Shown one piece after another: positions 1-7,528 of a stretch of DNA of 18,780 nt. The stretch spans positions 1 to 18,780 of the forward strand of contig CAZVYS010000017.1 in assembly GCA_964630755.1 (NCBI GenBank), read 5' to 3'. Every line of letters begins with the position of its first letter. Within the stretch, counting starts at the first letter, position 1. A model generated the notes under the pieces. The model had not been told where the DNA came from. It made no database searches and saw only the letters and a program-made list of their open reading frames with translations. The position numbers and the translations under genes were made by a program. The DNA is from CAZVYS01 sp964630755. Its GTDB lineage: Bacteria; Patescibacteriota; Microgenomatia; UBA1400; CG1-02-47-37.

Positions 1-81
1 CAGCGCTTCATCAATCTTAGTCTGAGTCTCATCAGTTTTTGTGTCATCAATAGGATTATTTTGGGAGGCCTGATCATCCAT
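1..81 (-). CDS. N-terminal fragment of an unidentified protein, last gene of the pilus/surface cluster
   Basis: An open frame runs from an ATG at 81 off the left edge of the window, giving 27 residues that begin MDDQASQNNPIDD. They are hydrophilic, rich in Asp, Gln and Thr, and show no signal peptide or membrane segment. The ATG lies 8 nt after the stop of the upstream surface-protein gene, so the two are very likely cotranscribed. An AAGG about 13 nt upstream is a weak possible ribosome site. Too little is present to assign a function. The acidic, disordered-looking start would suit a cytoplasmic protein such as a pilus ATPase with a variable N-terminus, but that is only a guess from context. 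Confidence 0.55.
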   Translation of the reverse strand, partial: MDDQASQNNPIDDTKTDETQTKIDEAL

Positions 82-89
82 AAATATAG

Positions 90-1430
90 TTATACCTTAT
101 TTTTTACTACCATTCCACCAATTAATAAACCTAATCCAGATAGCAGCATTAGTAACGTTATTTCAAATGTTCCTGGCTCAGGCACTCCTGAGTCGGTTGA
201 TGGCTGTTCAGTTCTGCCAGAATCTGTTACTTCGTTAGCTGACTCGCCAGACGGCGTGGCAGTTATCGCCGGCGTAGTATCATCATCTCCAGTCGCTGCA
301 ATCACAAATGCTCGCGACAATGACTGCTCAACCCCTTCACTATCAATATAGTTAACCGTTACTGTGTGCTCACCAGCCTCTAAGCCATTTGGTGGAGTAA
401 ACTCCCAAGCGCCTTCATCATCTACTGTGGCCGAACCAGTATACTCATTCTCAGAATTAATAGTCACCGACAGCACTGTTCCCGGTGGCCCAGTACCAAT
501 AAAAGCTGGCTGGGTAGCATTAATTACCTCGCCACTAAAACTTGGATTATCTAAAGTTACTTCTCCGGATTGAGTCGCTTCACCACTTCCGCTAGCCACG
601 GGCTCTAATGAAAAACCACTGGTATTAGCACCATCCAATGAATTATCAACTATTGGTGGCGTATTTGATGAACCAGTTGCTCTAAAATCATGAGATTGCC
701 CCAAAGTAATATCTGGCACTGGGCTGTCATTAGCTGTTGTTGTTGAAGCTGGTGCTACACCAAGGCTTCCACCTTGAACCATTAAGCTCACAATTGTCGC
801 TTGAGCATCATAGCTTAAATAACTTCCTAGGTCAGAACTTCTAGCTGTTGATAAACTCAAAGCCCAGTTTCCATTAGCTTTTGCTAAAGCCGACAACGGA
901 GCTGCGTTAGCCACATTCAGATACACCACTACTCCCTCAGCCCCAGTGCCTGTTGGAGTTAATATTGTTCCGTAAACCGGATCAGCTGCCGGCGAACTTC
1001 CTAGGCTAGTTCCAGTTGATATCTCAAATGCCTTACCATTGTTATCAAACTGTTTCCCTCCAGAATCTATCTTAAAATAGTATTTTGAGCTAGGGGTTAA
1101 GTTCTTGGTTGTCACATGATGAATCTCAAATACTCCCGCCTCTCCAGACAATTGATCTCTATCATCCATGGCTGTTTGTTTAAGTGAACTGGCCTCAATG
1201 CCGTATTTAATTAATCCTGTCGATGGGCCATCTGTTATCCACGAAACACTAAAGCCCGAGTCAGTTATATTAGTAATCTTTACTTGTTTTGGGGTTAGGC
1301 TTGTTTTAGCTTGAGGAGCAACCGAAGTCTTGGTCTTAACTAAATAAATTCCCACTCCAATCGCAAGAAAGATTATTAACAAGCCTAAAGCTGTTGGAAA
1401 CTGAAATCTTGATTGTTTAAGTTTACTCAT
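90..1430 (-). CDS. Large surface protein with FN3-like and Ig-like domains and a PEP-like C-terminal sorting tail
   Basis: The 446-residue protein starts with a short basic stretch and a membrane segment at about residues 12-30 (signal anchor or signal peptide), so most of it should be outside the membrane. Residues about 45-140 look like a fibronectin type III fold related to the N-terminal domain of purple acid phosphatases, with a W in SVSWITDG and a YYFKI strand. Residues about 150-240 resemble a carboxypeptidase-regulatory-like beta domain. Residues about 295-375 resemble a bacterial Ig-like repeat. A Ser/Thr/Pro-rich linker follows. The end is VPEPGTFE, a hydrophobic helix, and KNKV, which resembles a PEP-CTERM or other C-terminal sorting signal. 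It overlaps the preceding gene by 8 bp, and its position after PilN/PilO-like genes suggests a pilus-associated or cell-surface role. The domain calls are by eye. No enzymatic motif was seen. Confidence 0.75.
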   Translation of the reverse strand: MSKLKQSRFQFPTALGLLIIFLAIGVGIYLVKTKTSVAPQAKTSLTPKQVKITNITDSGFSVSWITDGPSTGLIKYGIEASSLKQTAMDDRDQLSGEAGVFEIHHVTTKNLTPSSKYYFKIDSGGKQFDNNGKAFEISTGTSLGSSPAADPVYGTILTPTGTGAEGVVVYLNVANAAPLSALAKANGNWALSLSTARSSDLGSYLSYDAQATIVSLMVQGGSLGVAPASTTTANDSPVPDITLGQSHDFRATGSSNTPPIVDNSLDGANTSGFSLEPVASGSGEATQSGEVTLDNPSFSGEVINATQPAFIGTGPPGTVLSVTINSENEYTGSATVDDEGAWEFTPPNGLEAGEHTVTVNYIDSEGVEQSLSRAFVIAATGDDDTTPAITATPSGESANEVTDSGRTEQPSTDSGVPEPGTFEITLLMLLSGLGLLIGGMVVKNKV

Positions 1431-1776
1431 TGTTAAGTTCGCTGCTCGGAGAAGCTATCTGGCCGCTTGGGGATGCTAATCCTCCGCTTTGAGTCGCTTC
1501 TAGCTCTGGCAATACCAAAACCTCCGGCAGTTGCGGTTTTAAATTGTTCCAGTTGACAGCTTCAATTTGCTGCCGACCTTTTATCTTCTTCATTGTGTCA
1601 AGGTCAATACTTGCCGTCAAGGGCTTAATTTGTTTTTTTAACCTTGGCTCTATCTTGCTTTTTGAAAAAGATCGATAAGTTGCCATTCCAATCCAAATAA
1701 TCACCGTTATTATCGACACTATCGATAAACGAAACAAATCACGCCTTAATCGTTTTTCGTAAAGTTTAGATATCAT
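1423..1776 (-). CDS. Small single-pass membrane protein of the pilus cluster, unknown function
   Basis: A 117-residue protein with a basic N-terminus, one membrane helix at about residues 15-32, and a periplasm-side tail that becomes rich in Pro, Ser, Gln and Glu. The start overlaps the stop of the PilO-like gene as ATGA, and the end overlaps the next gene by 8 bp, so translational coupling is likely throughout. Its size and place right after PilN- and PilO-like genes match the slot of PilP-like or other small inner-membrane pilus components. No lipobox or PilP signature is visible, so I do not assign that name. Homologues, if any, would probably be limited to the same lineage. Confidence 0.65.
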   Translation of the reverse strand: MISKLYEKRLRRDLFRLSIVSIITVIIWIGMATYRSFSKSKIEPRLKKQIKPLTASIDLDTMKKIKGRQQIEAVNWNNLKPQLPEVLVLPELEATQSGGLASPSGQIASPSSELNNE

Positions 1777-2423
1777 AAGCCTAAATCAGTTGCGATCGGT
1801 AGGTAACTAGCCGATAACTTAATAGTTGCCGAAATAGCCTCTTCACCTCTTTTTAACTTTTTACTATTAATCGTTACATCAGAGATAGTAATTAATCTAT
1901 CAACTTGAGCCAAAGATTTAATAAATTCTTTAATATTTGGATAAGAACCAACAATCGACAACTCAACTTCAATCGCCTGCTTTTCTTTGACGCTTTCTGT
2001 AGTAACTAGCGGAAATTCATTAAAGCCTCCATTGACTAGCTGCACTCCACGATTGAGCGCTAGCCATTCTAGTTGCCATGCCAATCTTTCAAAGCTTGCC
2101 TCTTCTGGTAGTATTTTGTTAACTAACTTTAAATTATTATCTTCTTGTTCAAAAATTTCTTCAGCTTTTTGCAAGGCTTTAATTTTTTGATTTAGTTTTT
2201 GATTCACCAGCTCAGCATCTTCGATCTCTCTTCTAAGATTTGCAATAGTTTGGAAAGTAGGCATAATAGCAAAAATTCCAAAAAAGGCCACTGTAAAAAT
2301 TGTTAAACTAATTAAACCTGAAACTTTGCTGCTAGGTTTTTTTGACAACTGCCTTAGTCTTTTTACTTGATTCAAGTAATCTTTTTTTAAACTCGGTCTA
2401 TTTACTTTTTGTAAAATATCCAT
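1773..2423 (-). CDS. PilO-like type IV pilus inner-membrane assembly protein
   Basis: The 216-residue protein has a basic cytoplasmic N-terminus (about 1-33), one membrane helix at about 35-55, a heptad-like coiled coil at about 57-100 (LRREIEDAELVNQKLNQKI), and a C-terminal alpha/beta domain. The C-terminal domain contains a PilO-type stretch around EVELSIVGSYPNIKEFIKSL, followed by VDRLITISDVTI. This order is typical of PilO/GspM proteins, which pair with PilN in the inner-membrane alignment subcomplex of type IV pili. The PilN-like gene lies directly upstream with a 4-nt gap, and the next gene overlaps by ATGA. The call rests on architecture and neighbourhood. Sequence identity in this family is always low. 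Confidence 0.8.
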   Translation of the reverse strand: MDILQKVNRPSLKKDYLNQVKRLRQLSKKPSSKVSGLISLTIFTVAFFGIFAIMPTFQTIANLRREIEDAELVNQKLNQKIKALQKAEEIFEQEDNNLKLVNKILPEEASFERLAWQLEWLALNRGVQLVNGGFNEFPLVTTESVKEKQAIEVELSIVGSYPNIKEFIKSLAQVDRLITISDVTINSKKLKRGEEAISATIKLSASYLPIATDLGL

Positions 2424-2427
2424 ACTT

Positions 2428-2994
2428 TTATTTTATTTTTTCAACTGAACTGCTTGGTAAATTTAAACTCATCCTAAATTCAATTGCCTGACTTTTATCA
2501 CTAGCACTACTAACACTATCTAAGATTACCTCTTCAAATTTTTCGTCAAGTTGAGCTTTATAAAGCAGGGTGGCCAAGCCCACTTCCGATAAAATTTCGC
2601 CTTCAAGAGACACTCCGGCTTCTCTAATAGTAATCGATTTATAAGCAGTATCAACTGGTGTCATCAAGCTAATCTTAGTTAAAATCTCATCAACATTTAT
2701 TGAATTCTCCTCCTCTTCTTTAACTATTTTTAGCTGGAGTTGAAGCTTTCTAAATTTTTCTTCAAAATTTTCGTAAGACTGCACTGCTGCCTGCTGCAAC
2801 TTCATCTCTTCGTTTAAATCTGTTAGTTTTCTATCCAAGGAAAATCGATACAAAAAAGCCGAGATCACCACTAGCTCTGTAAACACGACTACGTAGCGAC
2901 CCACATTCAACGCCCACTTTAAAAGTTTCCCCACTGCTCCAGATTCCCACCTATCTTTTGGAAGTAAATTAATTTGCTTTTCTTGGGCAGTCAT
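2428..2994 (-). CDS. PilN-like type IV pilus assembly protein
   Basis: The 188-residue protein begins with the PilN/GspL hallmark INLLP (residues 8-12), which in characterised systems is the short cytoplasmic segment that binds PilM. A membrane helix follows at about 33-51, then a coiled coil at about 55-100, then a small alpha/beta periplasmic domain. PilN normally forms a heterodimer with PilO, whose likely gene is next in the operon. No pilM is adjacent. The gene upstream is rpsT, only 9 nt away, so transcription may run through from the rpsT promoter. A TATAAT overlapping the rpsT stop, 8 nt before this ATG, could also start a nearly leaderless message. Confidence 0.85.
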   Translation of the reverse strand: MTAQEKQINLLPKDRWESGAVGKLLKWALNVGRYVVVFTELVVISAFLYRFSLDRKLTDLNEEMKLQQAAVQSYENFEEKFRKLQLQLKIVKEEEENSINVDEILTKISLMTPVDTAYKSITIREAGVSLEGEILSEVGLATLLYKAQLDEKFEEVILDSVSSASDKSQAIEFRMSLNLPSSSVEKIK

Positions 2995-3002
2995 TACCTA
3001 AG

Positions 3003-3008
3003 ATTATA
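3003..3008 (-). promoter_or_regulatory. Possible -10 box for the pilus operon
   Basis: A perfect TATAAT on the minus strand overlaps the rpsT stop codon and ends 8 nt before the PilN-like ATG. No convincing -35 is visible 16-18 nt upstream. The spacing resembles the leaderless promoters elsewhere in the window, but readthrough from rpsT would serve equally well. Confidence 0.35.
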
Positions 3009-3246
3009 CCTTACTCTTAAACTTAGTCGCTAGCCTTGACTTTAATCGAGCCGCCTTGTTTTTATGGATAACTTTTTTCTTAGCCGCCTGGTCTAAGGCT
3101 TTATAGGCCGCTTGCAAAGCTTTTTTAGTCTTTTTTCCACTCGCAGTTTTTAAAGCTTCTTTAAGCCTGTTGCGATACACCCGATTTACTTTTGTTCGGC
3201 GTTTATCTACTTTTAATTTTTTCTTAGCTGATTTAATAATTGGCAT
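3004..3246 (-). CDS. rpsT: 30S ribosomal protein S20 (bS20)
   Basis: A Lys/Arg-rich helical protein of 80 residues starting MPIIKSAKKKLKVDKRRTK, which matches the S20 pattern of an N-terminal PxxKSAxKR-type stretch followed by long basic helices that bind 16S rRNA. I place the start at 3246 and not at the upstream ATGs at 3258 or 3255, because MPIIKSAKK is the family start and because a strong promoter places transcription initiation at or next to this A. There is no Shine-Dalgarno. The gene is divergent from murJ and 9 nt upstream of the PilN-like gene. The length is near the usual 85-90 residues. Confidence 0.93.
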   Translation of the reverse strand: MPIIKSAKKKLKVDKRRTKVNRVYRNRLKEALKTASGKKTKKALQAAYKALDQAAKKKVIHKNKAARLKSRLATKFKSKV

Positions 3247-3253
3247 GATGCGC

Positions 3254-3283
3254 ATCATACCATTTTGGTTGTTTGTCTATCAA
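3254..3283 (-). promoter_or_regulatory. rpsT promoter, leaderless type
   Basis: On the minus strand there is a TTGATA (3278-3283), an 18-nt spacer and a TATGAT (3254-3259). Exactly 7 nt separate the -10 box from the rpsT ATG at 3246, so transcription should begin at or within a base of the start codon. Confidence 0.75.
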
Positions 3284-3298
3284 GCCCCATGCTATACT
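3269..3298 (+). promoter_or_regulatory. murJ promoter
   Basis: On the plus strand there is a TTGTTT (3269-3274), an 18-nt spacer and a TATACT (3293-3298). It overlaps the divergent rpsT promoter almost completely. The murJ ATG at 3312 is 13 nt beyond the -10 box, predicting a leader of about 6-7 nt, too short for a Shine-Dalgarno site. Confidence 0.65.
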
Positions 3299-3311
3299 CC
3301 GAGTCAGTCTT

Positions 3312-4979
3312 ATGGTCAGCCGTTTCTTAAAAAATAGCCAGCAGTTTTTAACCAGGAAGCAAAGCAGTATTTTGTCTGCCGCCAGTGTTTTAATGATCGC
3401 TGTTTTTTTCTCCCGTCTATTGGGATTGCTTCGCGATCGTTTTTTAGCTGGCGCTTTTTTTAACCCAAATACTGCCTGGCAACTAGATGTTTACTTTGCG
3501 GCTTTTCGTCTTCCTGACACAATCTTTCAATTATTAGTTGTCGGGGCTCTTTCAGCTGCTTTTATTCCAGTTTTTAGCGAAGCTTTAGTAAAAAATAAAA
3601 AACAAGCTTGGCAGACCGCCTCAACGGTTATTACAATCGGCTTTGTTCTTTTTCTTGTCATGGGTTTTCTTTTAATCTTTTTTGCCCAACCATTAAGCAA
3701 ATTAATTGCCCCGACCTTCTCTTTAAAAGAGCTAACCTTAATGGTAAAACTAACTCGTTTGCTTATTATTGCTCAAGCCGGTTTTTTGGTTAGCAATTTT
3801 GTTACCGGCATTTTACAGTCTTATCAGTTTTTTCTAGTCCCAGCTCTAGCTCCTATTGCTTACAATCTAGGCATCATTTTTGGCATTTTAGTTCTCAGTC
3901 CTTTTGTTGGCATCTATGGGCCAGTTTTAGGTGTAATTATCGGTGCTTTTCTGCACTTAGGAGTTCAGCTTCCTTTATTAAAATCACTTGGTTTTAAGTT
4001 TAAACTATCATTTGACTTCAAAAACTCTCACGTTAAGCGCATTGGGAAATTAATGTTGCCCCGAACTTTAGCTTTAGCAGTTACCCAAATCGAGCTAACA
4101 GTTGCTGTTTTTATCGCCACTTCTTTATCAGCTGGCTCTTTAAGTATTTTTTACTTTGCTCAACATTTAAACGCCCTACCAGTTGGTTTATTTGGTGCCA
4201 CCATTGGTCAGGCAGCCTTGCCCAGCTTATCGCGAGTTAGTCACCAGTCTCAATCTTTAGATAAATTTAAAACCTTAATAACCTCTTCATTAAACCAAGT
4301 TTTTTACTTAAGCTTGCCTGCTAGTATGATCTTGCTTATACTGCGCATTCCCGTAGTTCGTCTGGCTTTCGGCGCTCGCGGTTTTCCTTGGCAAGCCACG
4401 CTGCTTACAGGTCAAGTTGTGGCCCTTTTCGCTATCTCGGTTTTTGCCCAGGCTGCAATCCAAATTTTAGTCAGGGGTTTTTATGCTTTAAACAACACTA
4501 AAACCCCGTTGTTTCTAGGCGCCTTGAGTGTTACTTTAAACGTAATTTTAAGCTTTACAATGGTTTATAAACTAAGCCTTGGCGTTCGGGGTTTAGCTCT
4601 AGCCATATCGTTGGCTAGTTTTTTAAACGCCAGCTTATTATTTTTCTTCCTTAATCGCTTAATTAATGGCTTTTCTATGCCTAGTCTTGTTATTCCGTTT
4701 ATTAAAATGTCTTTTGCCACTTTAATTACTGGTTTTGCTCTCTGGATACCTCTTCGGTTACTAGATCGCTTTATCCTTAACACCGCCAAAACTATTCAAC
4801 TAATTATCTTGGTAGCTATTGTTACTATTACTGGTATGTCTGCTTATTTACTCCTTTCAAAAATATTAAAAATTAAAGAATTAAATAGTTTTATTAGGTT
4901 ATTAAAACGCCTTACTAACTTTAAACATTTCTATTCTCAGTCTAAGTCAGTTCTAGAATCCCCTCTATCATCTTCATGA
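3312..4979 (+). CDS. murJ: MurJ-type lipid II flippase
   Basis: The product is a 555-residue polytopic membrane protein of the MviN/MurJ family (MOP superfamily), which moves lipid-linked peptidoglycan precursor across the cytoplasmic membrane. The N-terminal signature FFSRLLGLLRDRFLAGAFF is typical. The central region around FYFAQHLNALPVGLFGATIGQAALPSLSR matches the most conserved MurJ segment, and about 14 hydrophobic helices follow one another through the protein. I choose ATG 3312; the frame stays open upstream to a TTG at 3273, but that lies inside the promoter. The stop overlaps lepA as ATGA, so the two are translationally coupled. Presence of murJ implies a peptidoglycan wall. Confidence 0.92.
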   Translation: MVSRFLKNSQQFLTRKQSSILSAASVLMIAVFFSRLLGLLRDRFLAGAFFNPNTAWQLDVYFAAFRLPDTIFQLLVVGALSAAFIPVFSEALVKNKKQAWQTASTVITIGFVLFLVMGFLLIFFAQPLSKLIAPTFSLKELTLMVKLTRLLIIAQAGFLVSNFVTGILQSYQFFLVPALAPIAYNLGIIFGILVLSPFVGIYGPVLGVIIGAFLHLGVQLPLLKSLGFKFKLSFDFKNSHVKRIGKLMLPRTLALAVTQIELTVAVFIATSLSAGSLSIFYFAQHLNALPVGLFGATIGQAALPSLSRVSHQSQSLDKFKTLITSSLNQVFYLSLPASMILLILRIPVVRLAFGARGFPWQATLLTGQVVALFAISVFAQAAIQILVRGFYALNNTKTPLFLGALSVTLNVILSFTMVYKLSLGVRGLALAISLASFLNASLLFFFLNRLINGFSMPSLVIPFIKMSFATLITGFALWIPLRLLDRFILNTAKTIQLIILVAIVTITGMSAYLLLSKILKIKELNSFIRLLKRLTNFKHFYSQSKSVLESPLSSS

Positions 4980-6775
4980 CCACTTCAATTAATCAAATTA
5001 GGAATTTTTGCGTCATCAGCCACATTGATCATGGCAAAACCACTCTTACTGATCGACTGCTAGAAGCTACTAACACAGTTTCAAAAAAATCTTTAACCAA
5101 TCGTTTACTTGATTCAAATCCAATCGAGCAAGAAAGAGGCATTACTATTAAACTAGCCCCTGTCAGGATGACCTATTTATTAGATGGGAAAACATACATC
5201 TTAAATTTAATTGACACACCTGGCCACGTTGACTTTTCTTACGAGGTTTCAAGGTCACTAAAAGCTTGCGACGGCGCTATTTTATTAGTTGATGCCACTC
5301 AAGGCATTCAAGCTCAAACAATGGCAAATGCCAATAAAGCTCTTGAAGCCGATCTTCAGATTATTCCAGTTATTAATAAAATCGACCATCCAAATGCAGA
5401 AATTAAAAAAACTTTATCCGAAATTCAAGACACTTTTGGATTTAATCAGTCAGAAATTATCTCTATTTCAGCTAAAACTGGAGAAAATGTAACGAAGTTA
5501 ATTAAATTAATTATTACTCAATTACCACCACCAAAAATTAATAATAAGCCATTATTAAAAACTTTAGTTTTTAACTCTTTTTATCATCCCCATAAAGGAG
5601 TTATTGCTTATGTCCGCTTAATTCAAGGTAAAATTAAAAGCAACGATAATCTTGTATTAATGTCTAATCTTTCAAGATTCAACGCCGATGAAATCGGCTA
5701 CTTTCTTCCTCAAATGAAATCAGCTAAAGTGCTTAATCCTGGCGAAGTTGGTTTTATTGCCACTGGCTTAAAGGATATTTCTCTATGCAAGGTAGGGGAT
5801 ACCATCACTACTTATCCACTCAAAAAAAACTCAACACCTTTAACTGGTTTTATAGAACCTCAACCAATGGTTTTTATGGATCTTTATCCAGTTGAAAATC
5901 AGGACTTTATTAAGCTAACTAAGGCTTTAGAAAAATTATCCTTAACTGACTCTAGTTTGTCTTATTCTCCAGTTAGCTCTATTGTGCTAGGCAGTGGTTA
6001 CAAAATTGGTTTTCAGGGTTTACTTCATTCAGACATTGTTCAAGAGAGGCTAGAGCGAGAATTTGGCTTAGATTTAATTGTTACTAGCCCCTCTGTTGAA
6101 TATAAAATTACTCTTAAAAAAGACAATAAAATTATTTCCATCTTAAGCCCTAGTCAATTCCCTGAGCCTAATTTAATTAATCAAATTAGAGAGCCATACA
6201 TCAAATTATCAATTTTTTCGCCTTTAAAGTATTTAGGTGGCGTGATGGATTTATGTCAGCGGTCAAGGTCAAAATTTATTGGCCAGGAATTTTTTGGTTC
6301 TCAAGTTAAGCTGGTTTATCATCTACCTCTTCAAGAGTTAATTAGTGACTTTTTTGGTTCATTAAAATCTGTTTCTTCAGGCTTTGCTAGTCTAGACTGG
6401 CAGTTCTTAGGCTACAAACCAGCCAACATTGTTAAGTTAGAAATTCGTTTAAACCGACAAGCAGTTGAGCCATTATCAGTTTTAGTAGTTAGAGAAAAGG
6501 CTCTAGAAATTGCCAAAAACTTAAGCCTTAAGCTTAAAAATATAATTCCCAGGCAACAGTTTGAAACACCGATTCAAATTGCCTTAGGCGGAAAAATATT
6601 AGCTCGAACTACCATTAAAGCTTTTAGAAAAGACGTTACCGCCAAGCTCTACGGAGGAGACCCTACTCGTCGACAAAAACTACTAAAAAAGCAAAAAAAA
6701 GGCAAAAAAAGAATGAAACTAATCGGTCAGGTCAACTTACCCCAGGAAGCCTTTTTGGCAGTTCTCAAAAAATAA
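4976..6775 (+). CDS. lepA: Elongation factor 4 (LepA) GTPase
   Basis: The 599-residue translational GTPase carries the P-loop SHIDHGKTT (15-23), switch I ERGIT (53-57), DTPGH (80-84) and NKID (134-137). EF-G-like domains II, III and V follow, then the LepA-specific C-terminal domain, recognised by YGGDPTRRQKLLKKQKKGKKRMK and the ending VNLPQEAFLAVLKK. LepA acts on stalled ribosomes and affects initiation and assembly; its exact role is debated. The start ATG overlaps the murJ stop by 4 nt, with no separate promoter or strong ribosome site, so it is translated by coupling. The length is normal. The gene is followed 6 nt after its stop by a copy of the 23-bp palindrome. Confidence 0.96.
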   Translation: MTTSINQIRNFCVISHIDHGKTTLTDRLLEATNTVSKKSLTNRLLDSNPIEQERGITIKLAPVRMTYLLDGKTYILNLIDTPGHVDFSYEVSRSLKACDGAILLVDATQGIQAQTMANANKALEADLQIIPVINKIDHPNAEIKKTLSEIQDTFGFNQSEIISISAKTGENVTKLIKLIITQLPPPKINNKPLLKTLVFNSFYHPHKGVIAYVRLIQGKIKSNDNLVLMSNLSRFNADEIGYFLPQMKSAKVLNPGEVGFIATGLKDISLCKVGDTITTYPLKKNSTPLTGFIEPQPMVFMDLYPVENQDFIKLTKALEKLSLTDSSLSYSPVSSIVLGSGYKIGFQGLLHSDIVQERLEREFGLDLIVTSPSVEYKITLKKDNKIISILSPSQFPEPNLINQIREPYIKLSIFSPLKYLGGVMDLCQRSRSKFIGQEFFGSQVKLVYHLPLQELISDFFGSLKSVSSGFASLDWQFLGYKPANIVKLEIRLNRQAVEPLSVLVVREKALEIAKNLSLKLKNIIPRQQFETPIQIALGGKILARTTIKAFRKDVTAKLYGGDPTRRQKLLKKQKKGKKRMKLIGQVNLPQEAFLAVLKK

Positions 6776-6781
6776 CAACAA

Positions 6782-6804
6782 CCTACAAGGACTCTCCTTG
6801 TAGG
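6782..6804. repeat. 23-bp REP-like palindrome, copy 1
   Basis: Perfect 9-bp arms (CCTACAAGG and CCTTGTAGG) around the loop ACTCT, in the same orientation as the other three copies. It begins 6 nt after the lepA stop and ends immediately next to the stop codon of the transposase frame on the other strand. There is no T-run on either side, so it is not an ordinary terminator. Confidence 0.9.
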
Positions 6805-6976
6805 CTAGTCTAACATCGATTTTTTAATCGAAGTATAGTCCTCTTCAACTTCTTCAACAAAGCTTTTATATGACAATAGTTTATTAGAAGATGAAAACGC
6901 CTCAAGAATAACCCTAGGCTTAACCCAATTCTGATTAAACAATCCTAAATAATTTCCATAACTCGAATATTTGTAA

Positions 6977-6999
6977 CCTACAAGGACTCTCCTTGTAGG
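6977..6999. repeat. 23-bp REP-like palindrome, copy 2, inside the transposase frame
   Basis: Identical to copies 1 and 4. It begins on a codon boundary of the transposase and is read as PTRRVLV plus the first two bases of a Gly codon, in the segment between the conserved YIHRNP and SSYGNYLG. Confidence 0.9.
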
Positions 7000-7280
7000 C
7001 AATAAATCAATAGGATTTCTATGAATATATTTAGTCAAATATATTAATTGTTCTTCATCAAAAACTTTTACTGCTTTATATACACCTTGGAATAATGGCC
7101 CCACTCGATCATAGGTGGTGTTAAAATATCTCACATATTTTGTAGCCAATGACCGCATAAAATAATTTATTGAATGTTTATTTTTTTGATAAATTAAAAG
7201 ATGGAAATGATTAGGCATTAATCAATAGGCTATTAATTTAACATAGTCATAGTAGTTTTTTAATTCTCTTGATGGTGCCA

Positions 7281-7303
7281 CCTTCAAGGACTCTCCTTGT
7301 AGG
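7281..7303. repeat. 23-bp REP-like palindrome, copy 3, inside the transposase frame
   Basis: One mismatch to the other copies: T for A at 7284, which breaks one stem pair. It lies in a different codon phase from copy 2 and is read as LQGESLK, in a variable stretch upstream of the HUH motif. Confidence 0.88.
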
Positions 7304-7464
7304 TTAATTGGAGTTAAATAAATCTTTAAATAATCAAGAAAAACCTTATAATCTTTTTCACTTTTATAAATATTTGTTTTAGCCACTCCTCGATTGTAAA
7401 TATGATAATAAGAGCTTTTTTTATAAGTTTTTAGGGCATTCTTGGCAGGCATTAGTTTATTGTG

Positions 7465-7487
7465 CCTACAAGGACTCTCCTTGTAGG
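7465..7487. repeat. 23-bp REP-like palindrome, copy 4
   Basis: A perfect copy with one further G-C pair at the outer end. It lies 12 nt upstream of the transposase ATG at 7452. On the transposase-coding strand the loop side contains AGGAG, but about 20 nt from the ATG and inside the stem, so it is unlikely to serve as a ribosome site. Confidence 0.9.
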
Positions 7488-7528
7488 CAGAGCAGTAGGT
7501 ATTATTTCACAATTTTTATCTTAATAAA

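Larger units (their letters stand above)
6805..7452 (-). pseudogene. REP-associated tyrosine transposase (Y1_Tnp/RAYT) interrupted by an in-frame TGA
   Basis: Read through the TGA at 7222-7224, this is one frame of 215 sense codons. The N-terminal part has SSYYHIYNRGVAK, the family start. After the TGA comes LMPNHFHLL with the HUH metal-binding motif (HFH), then LATKYVRYFN with the probable catalytic Tyr, LFQGVYK, and YIHRNP with SSYGNYLG. Proteins of this family are single-strand transposases that act on REP-type hairpins. The TGA takes the place where relatives commonly have Cys (AYCLMPNHFH). Two shorter products are possible: 76 residues, or 137 residues from ATG 7218 retaining both catalytic motifs. 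Two copies of the local palindrome are inside the coding frame and two flank it. Nonsense decay is the simplest reading; a sequencing error cannot be excluded. Confidence 0.85.

Noticed and set aside
3273..3311. TTG 3273 as the start of murJ
   Set aside because: The codon lies inside the -35 region of the predicted murJ promoter, and the family N-terminus fits ATG 3312.
4565..4789. Minus-strand ORF inside murJ
   Set aside because: It lies wholly within a clear membrane-protein gene, with no ribosome site and no recognisable protein; it is a shadow frame.
6776..6804. Palindrome copy 1 as an intrinsic terminator of lepA
   Set aside because: No T-run follows the stem on either strand, and identical copies lie inside coding sequence and upstream of genes.
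7222..7224. TGA as a sense codon (genetic code 25) or selenocysteine
   Set aside because: murJ, the PilO-like gene and the DHH-like gene end in TGA at the expected places, all other genes read normally, and I see no SECIS-like hairpin just downstream.
6782..7487. Four identical repeats as a small CRISPR array
   Set aside because: The intervals are unequal (about 160-280 bp), filled with one protein-coding frame, the repeat is a full palindrome, and no cas genes are present.
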